A stretch of 64,000 nucleotides of DNA, from the NCBI GenBank assembly GCA_037968815.1, contig JBBKWF010000020.1, positions 1 to 64,000 on the forward strand, read 5' to 3'. Below the pieces are notes generated by a model. That model was given only the letters and a program-made list of their open reading frames with translations. It ran no database searches and was not told the origin of the DNA. The stretch comes from Pseudopedobacter sp037968815 (GTDB lineage Bacteria > Bacteroidota > Bacteroidia > Sphingobacteriales > Sphingobacteriaceae). This document shows, piece by piece, positions 25,503-33,560 of the stretch. Position 1 is the first letter of the stretch, and each line of letters starts with the position of its first letter. A program made the translations under genes and the position numbers.

Positions 25503-27829
25503 ATCGATACTATCCTTTTGCAATTATACTCTTTTTTGTTTTTATAGCATTTGGTTGTAGGTCAACTAAGCGTTTAACAAAAGATCAATCGTTGGTTACA
25601 AAATTATCAATTAAAGGCATTGATAAAGAATTTGCTGAGCAAGCAGAAGATTTTGTTGCTTTAGATATTAGACCTAATTCGCCGTTTAATCTTTGGGTAT
25701 ATAACACTTTTAGTAAAAAAGGGAAGCTAAAATTAGGCGAAGCACCCCATCTTTTAGATAGTTCTTTGGTTGAGGTTTCCAGAAATCAGATTGAAAAATT
25801 TTTAAAAATAAAAGGTTTTTTAAACGCTAAAATAACGGATAGCATCAGCGTGAAAAATAAAAGAGCTTCTGTTTTTTATACTGCTACCCAAGGGACTGAG
25901 TTTAAGTTTCGTAATTTAAGTTTTGACATCCAAGACACTACCGTTAAGTCTATTTATCTAGCTAATCGCGAAAAATTCACACATATTGATTCGGGTAAAC
26001 GTTACGATACGGATAGCATTGCTTATGAACGAGAGCAGATTTATTTGTTGATGAAAAAAAATGGATATTTTGATTTTTTGCGTCAGTATGTAAGGCCAAC
26101 TGTTGATACTAATTTTAATAGTGGAGTAGCCGATATGACTTTAGCTATTTTAAATCCAATTGATAAAGAAATACATACAAAATTTATTGTTGGAAACACT
26201 TATTTACGAATTCAGCCAAGTAGCGGAATTATTAAAAAAGGAATGGACCGTGATACTGCGGTGGTAGATTCGCAATATAGATTTTACGATTACTCTAAGT
26301 TTTTTAAGCCTAAAAAGCTGGTAGATTACATCTATATTAAAAAAGGAGAACTTTATAATATTGAAAATGCAGATTTAACCACACGACGTTTCTTTGATTT
26401 AAATGCTTTTAGAAGCGTAAGTGTTGATTTTGTAAAGGCAAAAGATAGCTCGAAAAATGAGCTGGTAGGCTTGGTAGATATTATTCCCTTAAAGAAAAAA
26501 TCTAATCGACTTGATGGCGAGTACACCTTTAACTCAAGTATTACGGGTTTAAACTTAGGTTTAACTTACCAAAACAGAAACACATTTGGTGGGGCAGAAG
26601 TGTTTGAAGTTAAATTAAGGGGCGGTTTACAGTTTGATAAAAATATATCTGGTAGTTTATCTGATAGGGTTTTAAGTAAAGATTATCAGATTGGGGCAAG
26701 TTTAAGTTATCCAAGGTTAATTACTCCTTTTAATATCCAGTCTTTCGGTAGAAACGGTGTGCCACATACCCGTTTAGCTGTTTCCTATCAAGACTATCAG
26801 CTTACAAAAAGCTATCAACGTAAAAGCTTAGGTTTAAATATTACTTATGATTGGGTAGAAACCGAGTATAAACTTCACTCGTTTACACCGGTAAATATAC
26901 AGTACTCAAATGCGTTGATAAATAGTGATTTAGCAGATTTATTGGTGGCGCAAGGTAACGCGTTTTTCCTTTCTACTTTACGCTCTCAACTGCTTTCAAG
27001 CAGTTATTACACTTACACAGTTAACTTACCTAAGCTTACCTCGTATAGTGATTTTACTTTTTTCTCTGGCACAGCCGAGATTGGGGGAAACAGTGTTGCT
27101 CTGGCTTCTAACTTGTTTAAGAAAACCAATGCTGATGGTCAAAGTTTGCTTTTTGGAGTGCCTTATTATCAATACCTAAAGCTAGAAACTGATGTTAGAT
27201 TTTATAAATCTTTAGGAGGGGAGCGTCAGTTTGTTGCTCGTTTTAACCCGGGTATAGGTTATTCATACGGTAATATTAAATCTTTACCTTTTGATAAACG
27301 TTTTTTTGCAGGTGGTTCAAGTGGAATAAGAGCTTGGCAAGCCCGAACAGTTGGTCCAGGTAATTACAATAGAGCTTCTTTAGGGTCAGATTCGGCAAGG
27401 TTTAATTTGCGGAATTTAGATCAACTGGGAGATATTAAATTTGAAGGAAATTTAGAATACAGATTTAAATTAATAAACGATTTTATTGGCTCTAAGGTAA
27501 AAGGCGCAACCTTTATCGACTTTGGTAATGTGTGGCAAATAAGAGATAATGGTTTGCCTGGCGGACAAATAAAACTCAACAAAATATTCGAACAAACAGC
27601 AATAGGAGTGGGTGTTGGTTTAAGGTTTGATGTCTCTTTCTTTGTTTTTAGGTTAGATGCAGGCTTTAAGTTTAAAGACCCACAGTTTACCGGGGATGAT
27701 CAATATGTTGTGAAATACTGGTTTGATAGAGCCGGGAAGAAACAATTAAAAAGCAATTACGCAATTACTAATGCTCCAGATAACTACTCTATATCTCAAA
27801 TACAGTTTGGTATTGGAATGCCTTTTTAG
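25493..27829 (+). CDS. TamL-type Omp85 outer-membrane lipoprotein
   Basis: A 778-residue Omp85-family protein. It has a lipoprotein signal with lipobox 'FIAFGC' (Cys22), so it is lipid-anchored, unlike BamA and TamA. POTRA-like repeats cover about 35-330 ('KLSIKGID', 'FKFRNLSFDI', 'KKGELYNIENADLTTRRF') and the 16-strand barrel the rest, with 'FFAGGSSGIRAW' as the conserved VRGF-like loop and a final '...ISQIQFGIGMPF'. This fits TamL, the Bacteroidota partner of TamB in moving lipids or proteins to the outer membrane. No tamB is adjacent. The only start in frame is TTG at 25493, because an in-frame stop lies at 25472. Its first ten bases overlap the divergent methyltransferase gene. Confidence 0.88.
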   Translation: MKSYRYYPFAIILFFVFIAFGCRSTKRLTKDQSLVTKLSIKGIDKEFAEQAEDFVALDIRPNSPFNLWVYNTFSKKGKLKLGEAPHLLDSSLVEVSRNQIEKFLKIKGFLNAKITDSISVKNKRASVFYTATQGTEFKFRNLSFDIQDTTVKSIYLANREKFTHIDSGKRYDTDSIAYEREQIYLLMKKNGYFDFLRQYVRPTVDTNFNSGVADMTLAILNPIDKEIHTKFIVGNTYLRIQPSSGIIKKGMDRDTAVVDSQYRFYDYSKFFKPKKLVDYIYIKKGELYNIENADLTTRRFFDLNAFRSVSVDFVKAKDSSKNELVGLVDIIPLKKKSNRLDGEYTFNSSITGLNLGLTYQNRNTFGGAEVFEVKLRGGLQFDKNISGSLSDRVLSKDYQIGASLSYPRLITPFNIQSFGRNGVPHTRLAVSYQDYQLTKSYQRKSLGLNITYDWVETEYKLHSFTPVNIQYSNALINSDLADLLVAQGNAFFLSTLRSQLLSSSYYTYTVNLPKLTSYSDFTFFSGTAEIGGNSVALASNLFKKTNADGQSLLFGVPYYQYLKLETDVRFYKSLGGERQFVARFNPGIGYSYGNIKSLPFDKRFFAGGSSGIRAWQARTVGPGNYNRASLGSDSARFNLRNLDQLGDIKFEGNLEYRFKLINDFIGSKVKGATFIDFGNVWQIRDNGLPGGQIKLNKIFEQTAIGVGVGLRFDVSFFVFRLDAGFKFKDPQFTGDDQYVVKYWFDRAGKKQLKSNYAITNAPDNYSISQIQFGIGMPF

Positions 27830-27888
27830 TTTTTAGTTAGTTTTTAGTTAGTCGGTTGATCATCGACTCTCAACCATCAGCAAAAAAA

Positions 27889-29148
27889 TTACTTCCCTTT
27901 ATAACTGTACACAGTATAAGAGCAAAAGTATTTTGCAGTGTACTTAGCAATAAAGCAAGCAATTGCAATAGGAATAAAAATAGTATAACCACCAGTTACT
28001 AAATTACATCCTAAAAATATTGAAGTTAATGGCGCATCAATGGCAGCACTTAAAACTGCTACAGCACCAATAATTGCAAAGTTTAAAACAATTAGGTCTG
28101 CATTAAAAAAGTGGTTGAAAAGCAATGCGCTAACAATTCCCAAAATAGCGCCTGCTACAATACTCGGTGCAAAAACACCTCCATCACCACCAGCACCTAA
28201 GGTTAATGCAGCAACCAAAGGCTTTAATAGTACTAGTGCCAATAAAACTAAAGTTAACTGAATGCTAAATATCTGCGAATTTGAATTAAAAAGCAATTCA
28301 TTAACAGCATGGTAACTGTCTCCGTACAATTGTGGAAATACTAAAATAGCGATACCCACTAATAGGGCTCCAGAATTAACTCTTAAAAAGTTATTAGTGA
28401 TTTTACCAAAAAAGCTTTTGATGAAAATTACAGTTTTAGTAAAGTAGATAGCTAAAAAACTGCATGCTAAACTTAAAACAATTAAGTAAGGTATGGCTTG
28501 CGCATTCCATCCTTCAGCGGTAAAACCTAATATCCGTTCAGGATTTAACCTCATTAAACTTAACCACGATACTAAAACAGCACAGCCAGTGCTTAATAAT
28601 GTTGTTTTAGTGATGTTTTTACGGGCAATTACTTCTATTGCAAAAAAGAAACCTGCTATAGGGCTGGCAAAAAGTACTGCAATACCTGCCGCCACTGCCG
28701 AGCAAATTAGTTCTGTTTTATAAGCTCTAACTAGGCTGATGTTACGTTGTGCCATTGTACCTACGGCGGCTGTTGCCACAACGGTTGAAACCTCAATACC
28801 GGTTGAGCCACCAAAAATTACCGTTAAAAATCCGTTTAAGTAATGCGAAGGAACTTTAAATGCAGGCAAAGTGTTTTTTTTGCTGTCTATTGCTAAGTAT
28901 ATTTCTTTAATTCCTTTGTTTGCCTTGCCTCTAAAAACGTATTTCCTTAAAAAATAAATAGCAGTTATACCTATAGATGGTAAAACAATATACAGTAAAG
29001 GGATGTTTTTACTTTGGTTAAAAATAAAACTTTCTGCGTGTTCAGTAATACTTTTTAACGAGTCGGCTAGGATAACCGCTATAATAGCAACAACTATTGA
29101 AGAAACAACTAATCCAATAATTGGAGCTTTAGATATTGTGTTTTTCAT
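27889..29148 (-). CDS. CLC-family chloride channel/transporter, no CBS domain
   Basis: A 419-residue integral membrane protein with about ten hydrophobic segments. CLC signatures are 'FGGSTGIEVS' (gating Glu kept, but the usual Gly-Pro after it replaced by Val-Ser), 'SPIAGFFFAIEVI' with the Glu that corresponds to the proton glutamate, and 'GDGGVFAPSIVAGA' (GxFxP). It ends right after the membrane domain and lacks CBS domains, unlike the second CLC gene at 46.8 kb. It probably exchanges chloride, fluoride or another anion; the altered filter makes the ion uncertain. Confidence 0.92.
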   Translation of the reverse strand: MKNTISKAPIIGLVVSSIVVAIIAVILADSLKSITEHAESFIFNQSKNIPLLYIVLPSIGITAIYFLRKYVFRGKANKGIKEIYLAIDSKKNTLPAFKVPSHYLNGFLTVIFGGSTGIEVSTVVATAAVGTMAQRNISLVRAYKTELICSAVAAGIAVLFASPIAGFFFAIEVIARKNITKTTLLSTGCAVLVSWLSLMRLNPERILGFTAEGWNAQAIPYLIVLSLACSFLAIYFTKTVIFIKSFFGKITNNFLRVNSGALLVGIAILVFPQLYGDSYHAVNELLFNSNSQIFSIQLTLVLLALVLLKPLVAALTLGAGGDGGVFAPSIVAGAILGIVSALLFNHFFNADLIVLNFAIIGAVAVLSAAIDAPLTSIFLGCNLVTGGYTIFIPIAIACFIAKYTAKYFCSYTVYSYKGK

Positions 29149-29205
29149 TAAAATTTAAAAATAAACGATTTAATATAAAATCAGCGAATTGATGATAATT
29201 AGTGC

Positions 29206-29736
29206 CTAAAAAATGTGTTTAATCCCATCAAAAACAGATTCAAAAAAAGTAGGTACTGATAAGCCTTTGCTGTAATAAAAGTAAAAGAGGATCATTAGAA
29301 TAAAAATAATAACACCAATTAAACGCCTAAACATATATCCAATTAAAATTAAGCCCAGCGGGATAACTAATAACAAATACCAGTTTATTTTAATAGGGTT
29401 TAAGTCGGCATCTTTTTTATAAACAAAATATAAATTTGACGGGCTTTTTAACTCGTTATTATGCTTAATAAAGATAAATGCAGATTTTTCTATTTGTAGC
29501 GGACAAACAGCAACACCGTCATTAAACTTTAGTTCTTGCTTAAAGCCATTAACCGAAAAATTATAAACTCCGTTGATGCTTTCGTCGGGGTTTTCTAAAG
29601 AATCAGCAGCAATAATTGCTAATTTTTGACCTTTAAGTAGGTTCTCTTTTACAGTAAAGTAATTTATATTTTGGGCAGACTGTGCAAATGTACCCACCGA
29701 AATAAAAAATAATAAAACAGTGATCAGGTTTTTCAT
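29206..29736 (-). CDS. Hypothetical exported membrane protein
   Basis: A 176-residue protein not recognised. It has a signal peptide ending near 'VGTFAQSAQ', a soluble beta-rich region of ~95 residues, then two closely spaced membrane helices (about 117-135 and 139-156, 'WYLLLVIPLGLILIG' and 'LIGVIIFILMILFYFYY') and an amphipathic tail. Its start overlaps the end of the patatin gene by four bases, so the two are probably translated together. It may assist or sit near the patatin protein in the envelope. Confidence 0.72.
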   Translation of the reverse strand: MKNLITVLLFFISVGTFAQSAQNINYFTVKENLLKGQKLAIIAADSLENPDESINGVYNFSVNGFKQELKFNDGVAVCPLQIEKSAFIFIKHNNELKSPSNLYFVYKKDADLNPIKINWYLLLVIPLGLILIGYMFRRLIGVIIFILMILFYFYYSKGLSVPTFFESVFDGIKHIF

Positions 29737-32048
29737 AGTTCTAATGCTCTCTTGTTAAAAATGAGATAGCCAATATGGAAAAAAACTCCAAATCTTTTTG
29801 CTTTATCATCGTAATAATTAAAATTTAAACTTACAGGGCCAACTGGCGTATGGTAAACCGCAGCTCCAGAATAAATAAAACGACGGTCAGAAAATATATC
29901 TCCAAGTGAAGTGGATTGGCTACCGACTTTTAAAATTTCTTTGTAAGGCTGAAAAATATAAGCTTCTAATCTGAAATCGAGATGGCGTGACGCCGTGAAA
30001 ACATTTTTGACACCAGCAGCCAAGTACTTGTCGGCTCGTAAACTCTCTAAAAACATAGTCTTAGAGTCTTGTAAAGGGTAAAATGCTGGCGTATGGATTA
30101 GGTTGCTTTTGTAACTTGCAAAATTAGATCTGTTACTAAAAATACCCTCAAATAAATACCCTAAACTGTAGTTAGGTTTTATTTGATAATATTTCTCGGT
30201 GTTAACTTTAAACTTGAACCAATTTCTATAAAAACTACCTTTGCCCATCGTAGGGTTTAAGGGATCTGATTCAAGAATATTGCCCGGTTCATAAGTCTCA
30301 TATCCGTCATAATAGGTTAATCCGATAAAAAAGCTATTACCTTTTGATGGATACTGCTTTCTGTTGAGTTGACTTTTTTCATAATTTAAACCAGTTATAA
30401 ATCCATTAAATCCAGTTTCGTCTAAAATATTACCAGTTGTAAAGTTATCTGTCGGACTATATTTATTGCCAGTCGTAAAAAATCCTCCAAAAACGGTCGT
30501 CTTTGCACTTTTTCCACTTGCAATTCCAATACTTTGTATAAATCGGCTATCAGACTGTTCTAAAAATGTTGGGTTTATATTCTCAATAAATAACTGACTA
30601 GATTGAAAATAATTCCAATGGTTATAGGTGATGTCTGACTCTAAATAAAACGGGTTCTTTTTGGGAATGTCAATACGGAATGTGCCCTGTGCAGACTCGT
30701 GAAATCGCCCGGTATAAAAGTTGGTGTTAAGCGTATAAGATAGTTTCCTCAAAAAATTATACTGTAAACCAATAAAAGCGTTACCAACAGGTCTACTGGT
30801 AATTGCTCCGCCAAAGTCTAGCTTAAAGTTCTTTTGGGGTTGTACTATTAGTTCAAACTCGTAGGTGTCTTCTGCTGGTAAGTAATTTATTTTAGGGTAA
30901 ACAGTCTCAAAATTACCATCTCCTAAAAGTTTATAATAAGCCTCTTTAACCTCATTTAGGTTCAAGTTTTTACTCATGCTTTTAAAAACATTCTCTACAT
31001 ATTTTTTTCTTTTTCCGCCCACTCCAGATATAATGATTTTTTTAAAAGTGAGGTATGGGTTGTTAGCTATGAATGCTTTTCTTGCCGTTTTTACATCTTC
31101 TATATTAGCCTGTTTTTTTATCTTGGTTTTAACTTTATCTATTTCAGCTATCGTAGCATCGTAACCTTTTTTTATCAACTCTTCAACAGGCGAAAAGTTT
31201 GTCGCTGTATAATTAGATAAATCTGGTTGAATATAAATGCCGTTTTCACCAATGGAGGTAGAGTCTGTTTTACTTAGAAACAAATACATTAAAAATTTGT
31301 TCATCAACTTATCGTCGATATCTTTAGGGTAGGTGTTAAAATTTTTTGATGAAACATTTGAACCAATAATTATATCAGGTGCAAACTCTTTGTTCATCAC
31401 ATCCACCGGAAAATTATCGTATAAACCACCGTCAAATACATACTTTCCATCAACTTTTATAGGTCGGTACACTAAAGGGACTGTAAATGTTCCTCTCACT
31501 GCTTCCACCAAAGACCCGCTCTTCATCGGAATCATTTTTTGCGAAAGCACATCAGAAACTATGCATCTAAACGGTACAAAAAGCTTATCGAAATCATTTT
31601 TTGCATTTGCAGAAGCCTGTCCAAGCAGTTCTAATAATGCAAAATTTAAAGGAATATCATTAATTAGGTTTGATCTAAATTTGAAATTAAAGCCGGTGTC
31701 AATTTGTAGTTTAGCCGAAATAAATGAAGGATTAGTCTCTTTTTTTTGAAAAAAGTAACTGTAATCGCTATCGTATTTACCACTTACCCAGTCTTGGAAA
31801 TCGGAACTTAAGGCAATATATTCTATTTCTTTAGGTGAATAACCAGCTGCATACATGGCGCCCACTACGCCACCCATTGATGTCCCCGTGATGTAATCAA
31901 TAGGGATATTATTTTCTTCAAGTGCTTTTAAAACGCCAATATGAGCTAAACCTTTTGCCCCACCTCCGCTAAGTACAACACCAACTTTTTGTGCAAAAAC
32001 AATGTTGCTGATGCAGATGGTTAGCAAAAAGAGAGTGATTTTTTTCAC
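29733..32048 (-). CDS. Patatin-like phospholipase with C-terminal outer-membrane barrel
   Basis: A 771-residue protein with a signal peptide (about 1-19). The patatin domain (about 20-300) has the oxyanion loop 'GGGAKGLAHIG' (28-38), nucleophile Ser57 in 'GTSMGG', and Asp206 in 'FDGGLYDN', an intact Ser-Asp dyad. A POTRA-like linker follows ('FKKIIISGVGGKR' near 340), then a barrel of the Omp85/PlpD type to the C terminus ('GPVSLNFNYYDDKAKRFGVFFHIG'). The family are surface-delivered lipases (type Vd-like). The export route and lipid substrate are not known here. Confidence 0.93.
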   Translation of the reverse strand: MKKITLFLLTICISNIVFAQKVGVVLSGGGAKGLAHIGVLKALEENNIPIDYITGTSMGGVVGAMYAAGYSPKEIEYIALSSDFQDWVSGKYDSDYSYFFQKKETNPSFISAKLQIDTGFNFKFRSNLINDIPLNFALLELLGQASANAKNDFDKLFVPFRCIVSDVLSQKMIPMKSGSLVEAVRGTFTVPLVYRPIKVDGKYVFDGGLYDNFPVDVMNKEFAPDIIIGSNVSSKNFNTYPKDIDDKLMNKFLMYLFLSKTDSTSIGENGIYIQPDLSNYTATNFSPVEELIKKGYDATIAEIDKVKTKIKKQANIEDVKTARKAFIANNPYLTFKKIIISGVGGKRKKYVENVFKSMSKNLNLNEVKEAYYKLLGDGNFETVYPKINYLPAEDTYEFELIVQPQKNFKLDFGGAITSRPVGNAFIGLQYNFLRKLSYTLNTNFYTGRFHESAQGTFRIDIPKKNPFYLESDITYNHWNYFQSSQLFIENINPTFLEQSDSRFIQSIGIASGKSAKTTVFGGFFTTGNKYSPTDNFTTGNILDETGFNGFITGLNYEKSQLNRKQYPSKGNSFFIGLTYYDGYETYEPGNILESDPLNPTMGKGSFYRNWFKFKVNTEKYYQIKPNYSLGYLFEGIFSNRSNFASYKSNLIHTPAFYPLQDSKTMFLESLRADKYLAAGVKNVFTASRHLDFRLEAYIFQPYKEILKVGSQSTSLGDIFSDRRFIYSGAAVYHTPVGPVSLNFNYYDDKAKRFGVFFHIGYLIFNKRALEL

Positions 32049-32203
32049 GTTATACAGAACTATTAAGTTGCTTCTAATTTACGATTATATTGTTTAAATC
32101 GAATTTTGAACAGTGCAAAGCGGGATTTGCTCATATAGGAAAAAAATTAGGTTAAAATTAAAAATTACGTAAAAATGGGTATGTGAAAAAGACAACGAGT
32201 GTT

Positions 32204-32211
32204 TACTTTTG
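32204..32211 (+). promoter_or_regulatory. TAnnTTTG -7 box ahead of the small exported protein
   Basis: The box tacttttg lies 21 bases before the ATG at 32233, in the divergent spacer opposite the patatin gene. Confidence 0.5.
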
Positions 32212-32232
32212 GGTATACTAAAAATCACAAAT

Positions 32233-32697
32233 ATGAAAACTTTATTAACAGCCATTTTATTTGTAGCATTTACCACGTTTGCTGCACAAAGTCAAACAAA
32301 GTATTTTTATACTACTGTTGCCAGCCCAGATAAAAGCATTAATTATCTGTTTGGTTTCTATCCTTCAACGGCGTCTTACACCGAATCTGCTTCTATAAAG
32401 CCTTATACTTCAATGAAGGCAGTGGTTATCAATCAAAAAGGTGCTAATGATTTTAACTCCAATGATGATAAAATTATGATTTTATTGAAATCTGGAAAGT
32501 TGATTAGAAATTATACAACAGGCGCTAAAGAGGGTGATTATGCAGTTAAGTATACTACTAAACCAGAAGAAACGCATGTACAGTACTACTGCTTTAACGG
32601 CAAGGTTGATGTTGAAGATATTGATAGAGTATGGTATATCTTAAGTGATAGTCAGATTTTTGAATTGATAGCAGCAGAGTCAAAAACAAAAGAATAA
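32233..32697 (+). CDS. Hypothetical small exported protein
   Basis: The ATG at 32233 gives 154 residues starting with a signal peptide ('MKTLLTAILFVAFTTFAAQS'). An in-frame TTG 24 bases upstream would only add a charged tail. The mature part is beta-rich and soluble ('KYFYTTVASPD', 'KAVVINQKGANDF', 'VQYYCFNGKVDVEDIDRVWYIL'). No family recognised. It is a single-gene unit, followed by a strong terminator. Confidence 0.68.
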   Translation: MKTLLTAILFVAFTTFAAQSQTKYFYTTVASPDKSINYLFGFYPSTASYTESASIKPYTSMKAVVINQKGANDFNSNDDKIMILLKSGKLIRNYTTGAKEGDYAVKYTTKPEETHVQYYCFNGKVDVEDIDRVWYILSDSQIFELIAAESKTKE

Positions 32698-32717
32698 TTC
32701 TCTAAATAACATACAAA

Positions 32718-32749
32718 AAAGCCCGTTCGTTTTAAAATGAACGGGCTTT
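32718..32749. terminator. Strong hairpin terminator
   Basis: A 16-base stem with a single G-T wobble, aaagcccgttcg... with ...gaacgggcttt, and almost no loop, flanked by A and T. It serves the convergent 32233 and 32776 genes. Confidence 0.9.
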
Positions 32750-32775
32750 GCTATATGATAGGGTTGATAATGTTA

Positions 32776-33210
32776 TTAGTCAGCTCTTCCGCTTTTCTTG
32801 TCTTTATCTCTACCAATTAAGTAACCAGCGCCAGCACCTGTAGCACCGCCAATAATTGCGCCTCTACCACTTTTTTTGTCAATTAAAGCACCACCTACTG
32901 CCCCAGCAGCACCGCCAATTACAGCACCTTTAGCTGCTGAACTCCAACCTTTTTTCTGTGTTTGAGTGGTAGTTTCTGTGCTATAGTTATTATTTACTAC
33001 AGTTGTTTTTTTACTTGCTGCAACTGCTTCTTGTTGTCTTTGTTCTTCTAATTCAATTTTTGCAGACTCGGCTCTTTTAAAGCTATCCAACGTTAAGCTA
33101 TCTTTCATCATTTTAATTGAATCTGCTCTTTCTTCTGAACTTGCTTTATATTGGTTGTTACAAGCACTTAAACTTGCCGCTATTAAAATTATTCCTACTA
33201 TCTTTTTCAT
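32776..33210 (-). CDS. Glycine-zipper lipoprotein
   Basis: The ATG at 33210 gives 144 residues beginning 'MKKIVGIILIAASLSAC', a classic lipobox with Cys17. A charged helical segment rich in Glu, Lys and Ser follows (about 20-75). The C-terminal half is a double glycine zipper: 'GAVIGGAAGAVGGALI' and 'GAIIGGATGAGAGYLIG', with 'DKKSGR' after each. Such proteins insert in or lie on the outer membrane and are often part of stress or envelope regulons. The specific role is unknown. Confidence 0.8.
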   Translation of the reverse strand: MKKIVGIILIAASLSACNNQYKASSEERADSIKMMKDSLTLDSFKRAESAKIELEEQRQQEAVAASKKTTVVNNNYSTETTTQTQKKGWSSAAKGAVIGGAAGAVGGALIDKKSGRGAIIGGATGAGAGYLIGRDKDKKSGRAD

Positions 33211-33389
33211 GGTTGTAAATTTTAACTTATTTATCAATGCATTAGAAATAACAATGCCAAATCTGTATCCTTATAAAAAAAGCCGTTGTTTTTTTACTGT
33301 GTCGGGTGTTTTGTATTAAATACAGTACAAAAAGAAGCTGATTAGAACCCATAAAATAATCTTTCAATTGTATTGGGCGCTTTAACACG

Positions 33390-33450
33390 CTTTTCCGCTA
33401 TATCTTTTTGCCGAAAAAGTCAAAAAGGATGTCACTACAATCGTTAGCGC
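33390..33450. repeat. Possible dispersed palindromic repeat
   Basis: Arms ctttttg and caaaaag surround ten bases, flanked by 'ttttccgctatat' on one side and 'gatgtcactacaatcg' on the other. The layout is like that at 45625-45652. A short stem only, so moderate at best. Confidence 0.35.
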
Positions 33451-33548
33451 AAAATTCACTTTTTAAATAATTGCGCTTACAAAAAAATAGAAGATTAAAA
33501 AATATTTGATTGCCATGCAAATTCAATCGTTAAAATCCACAATCTCCT

Positions 33549-33556
33549 TATATTTG
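33549..33556 (+). promoter_or_regulatory. TAnnTTTG -7 box of alaS
   Basis: The sequence tatatttg ends four bases before the ATG, the same spacing as for pyrD. A leaderless or near-leaderless transcript would result. No clear -33 box. Confidence 0.5.
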
Positions 33557-33560
33557 CGCC

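Larger units (their letters stand above)
33211..33560. other. 350-bp divergent intergenic space
   Basis: It holds the promoters of the glycine-zipper gene and alaS. The stretch 33390-33450 contains ctttttg/caaaaag arms (33404-33410 and 33421-33427) within a segment that resembles dispersed Bacteroidota repeats. A run of six A lies near 33281. No reading frame of note. Confidence 0.6.

Noticed and set aside
27830..27888. Short stem ggttga/tcaacc after the TamL gene as a terminator
   Set aside because: Only six pairs, with a 10-base loop and no T-run; too weak to call.
31333..31749. A 138-codon plus-strand frame inside the patatin gene
   Set aside because: It lies wholly antisense to conserved catalytic sequence and has no recognisable protein features.
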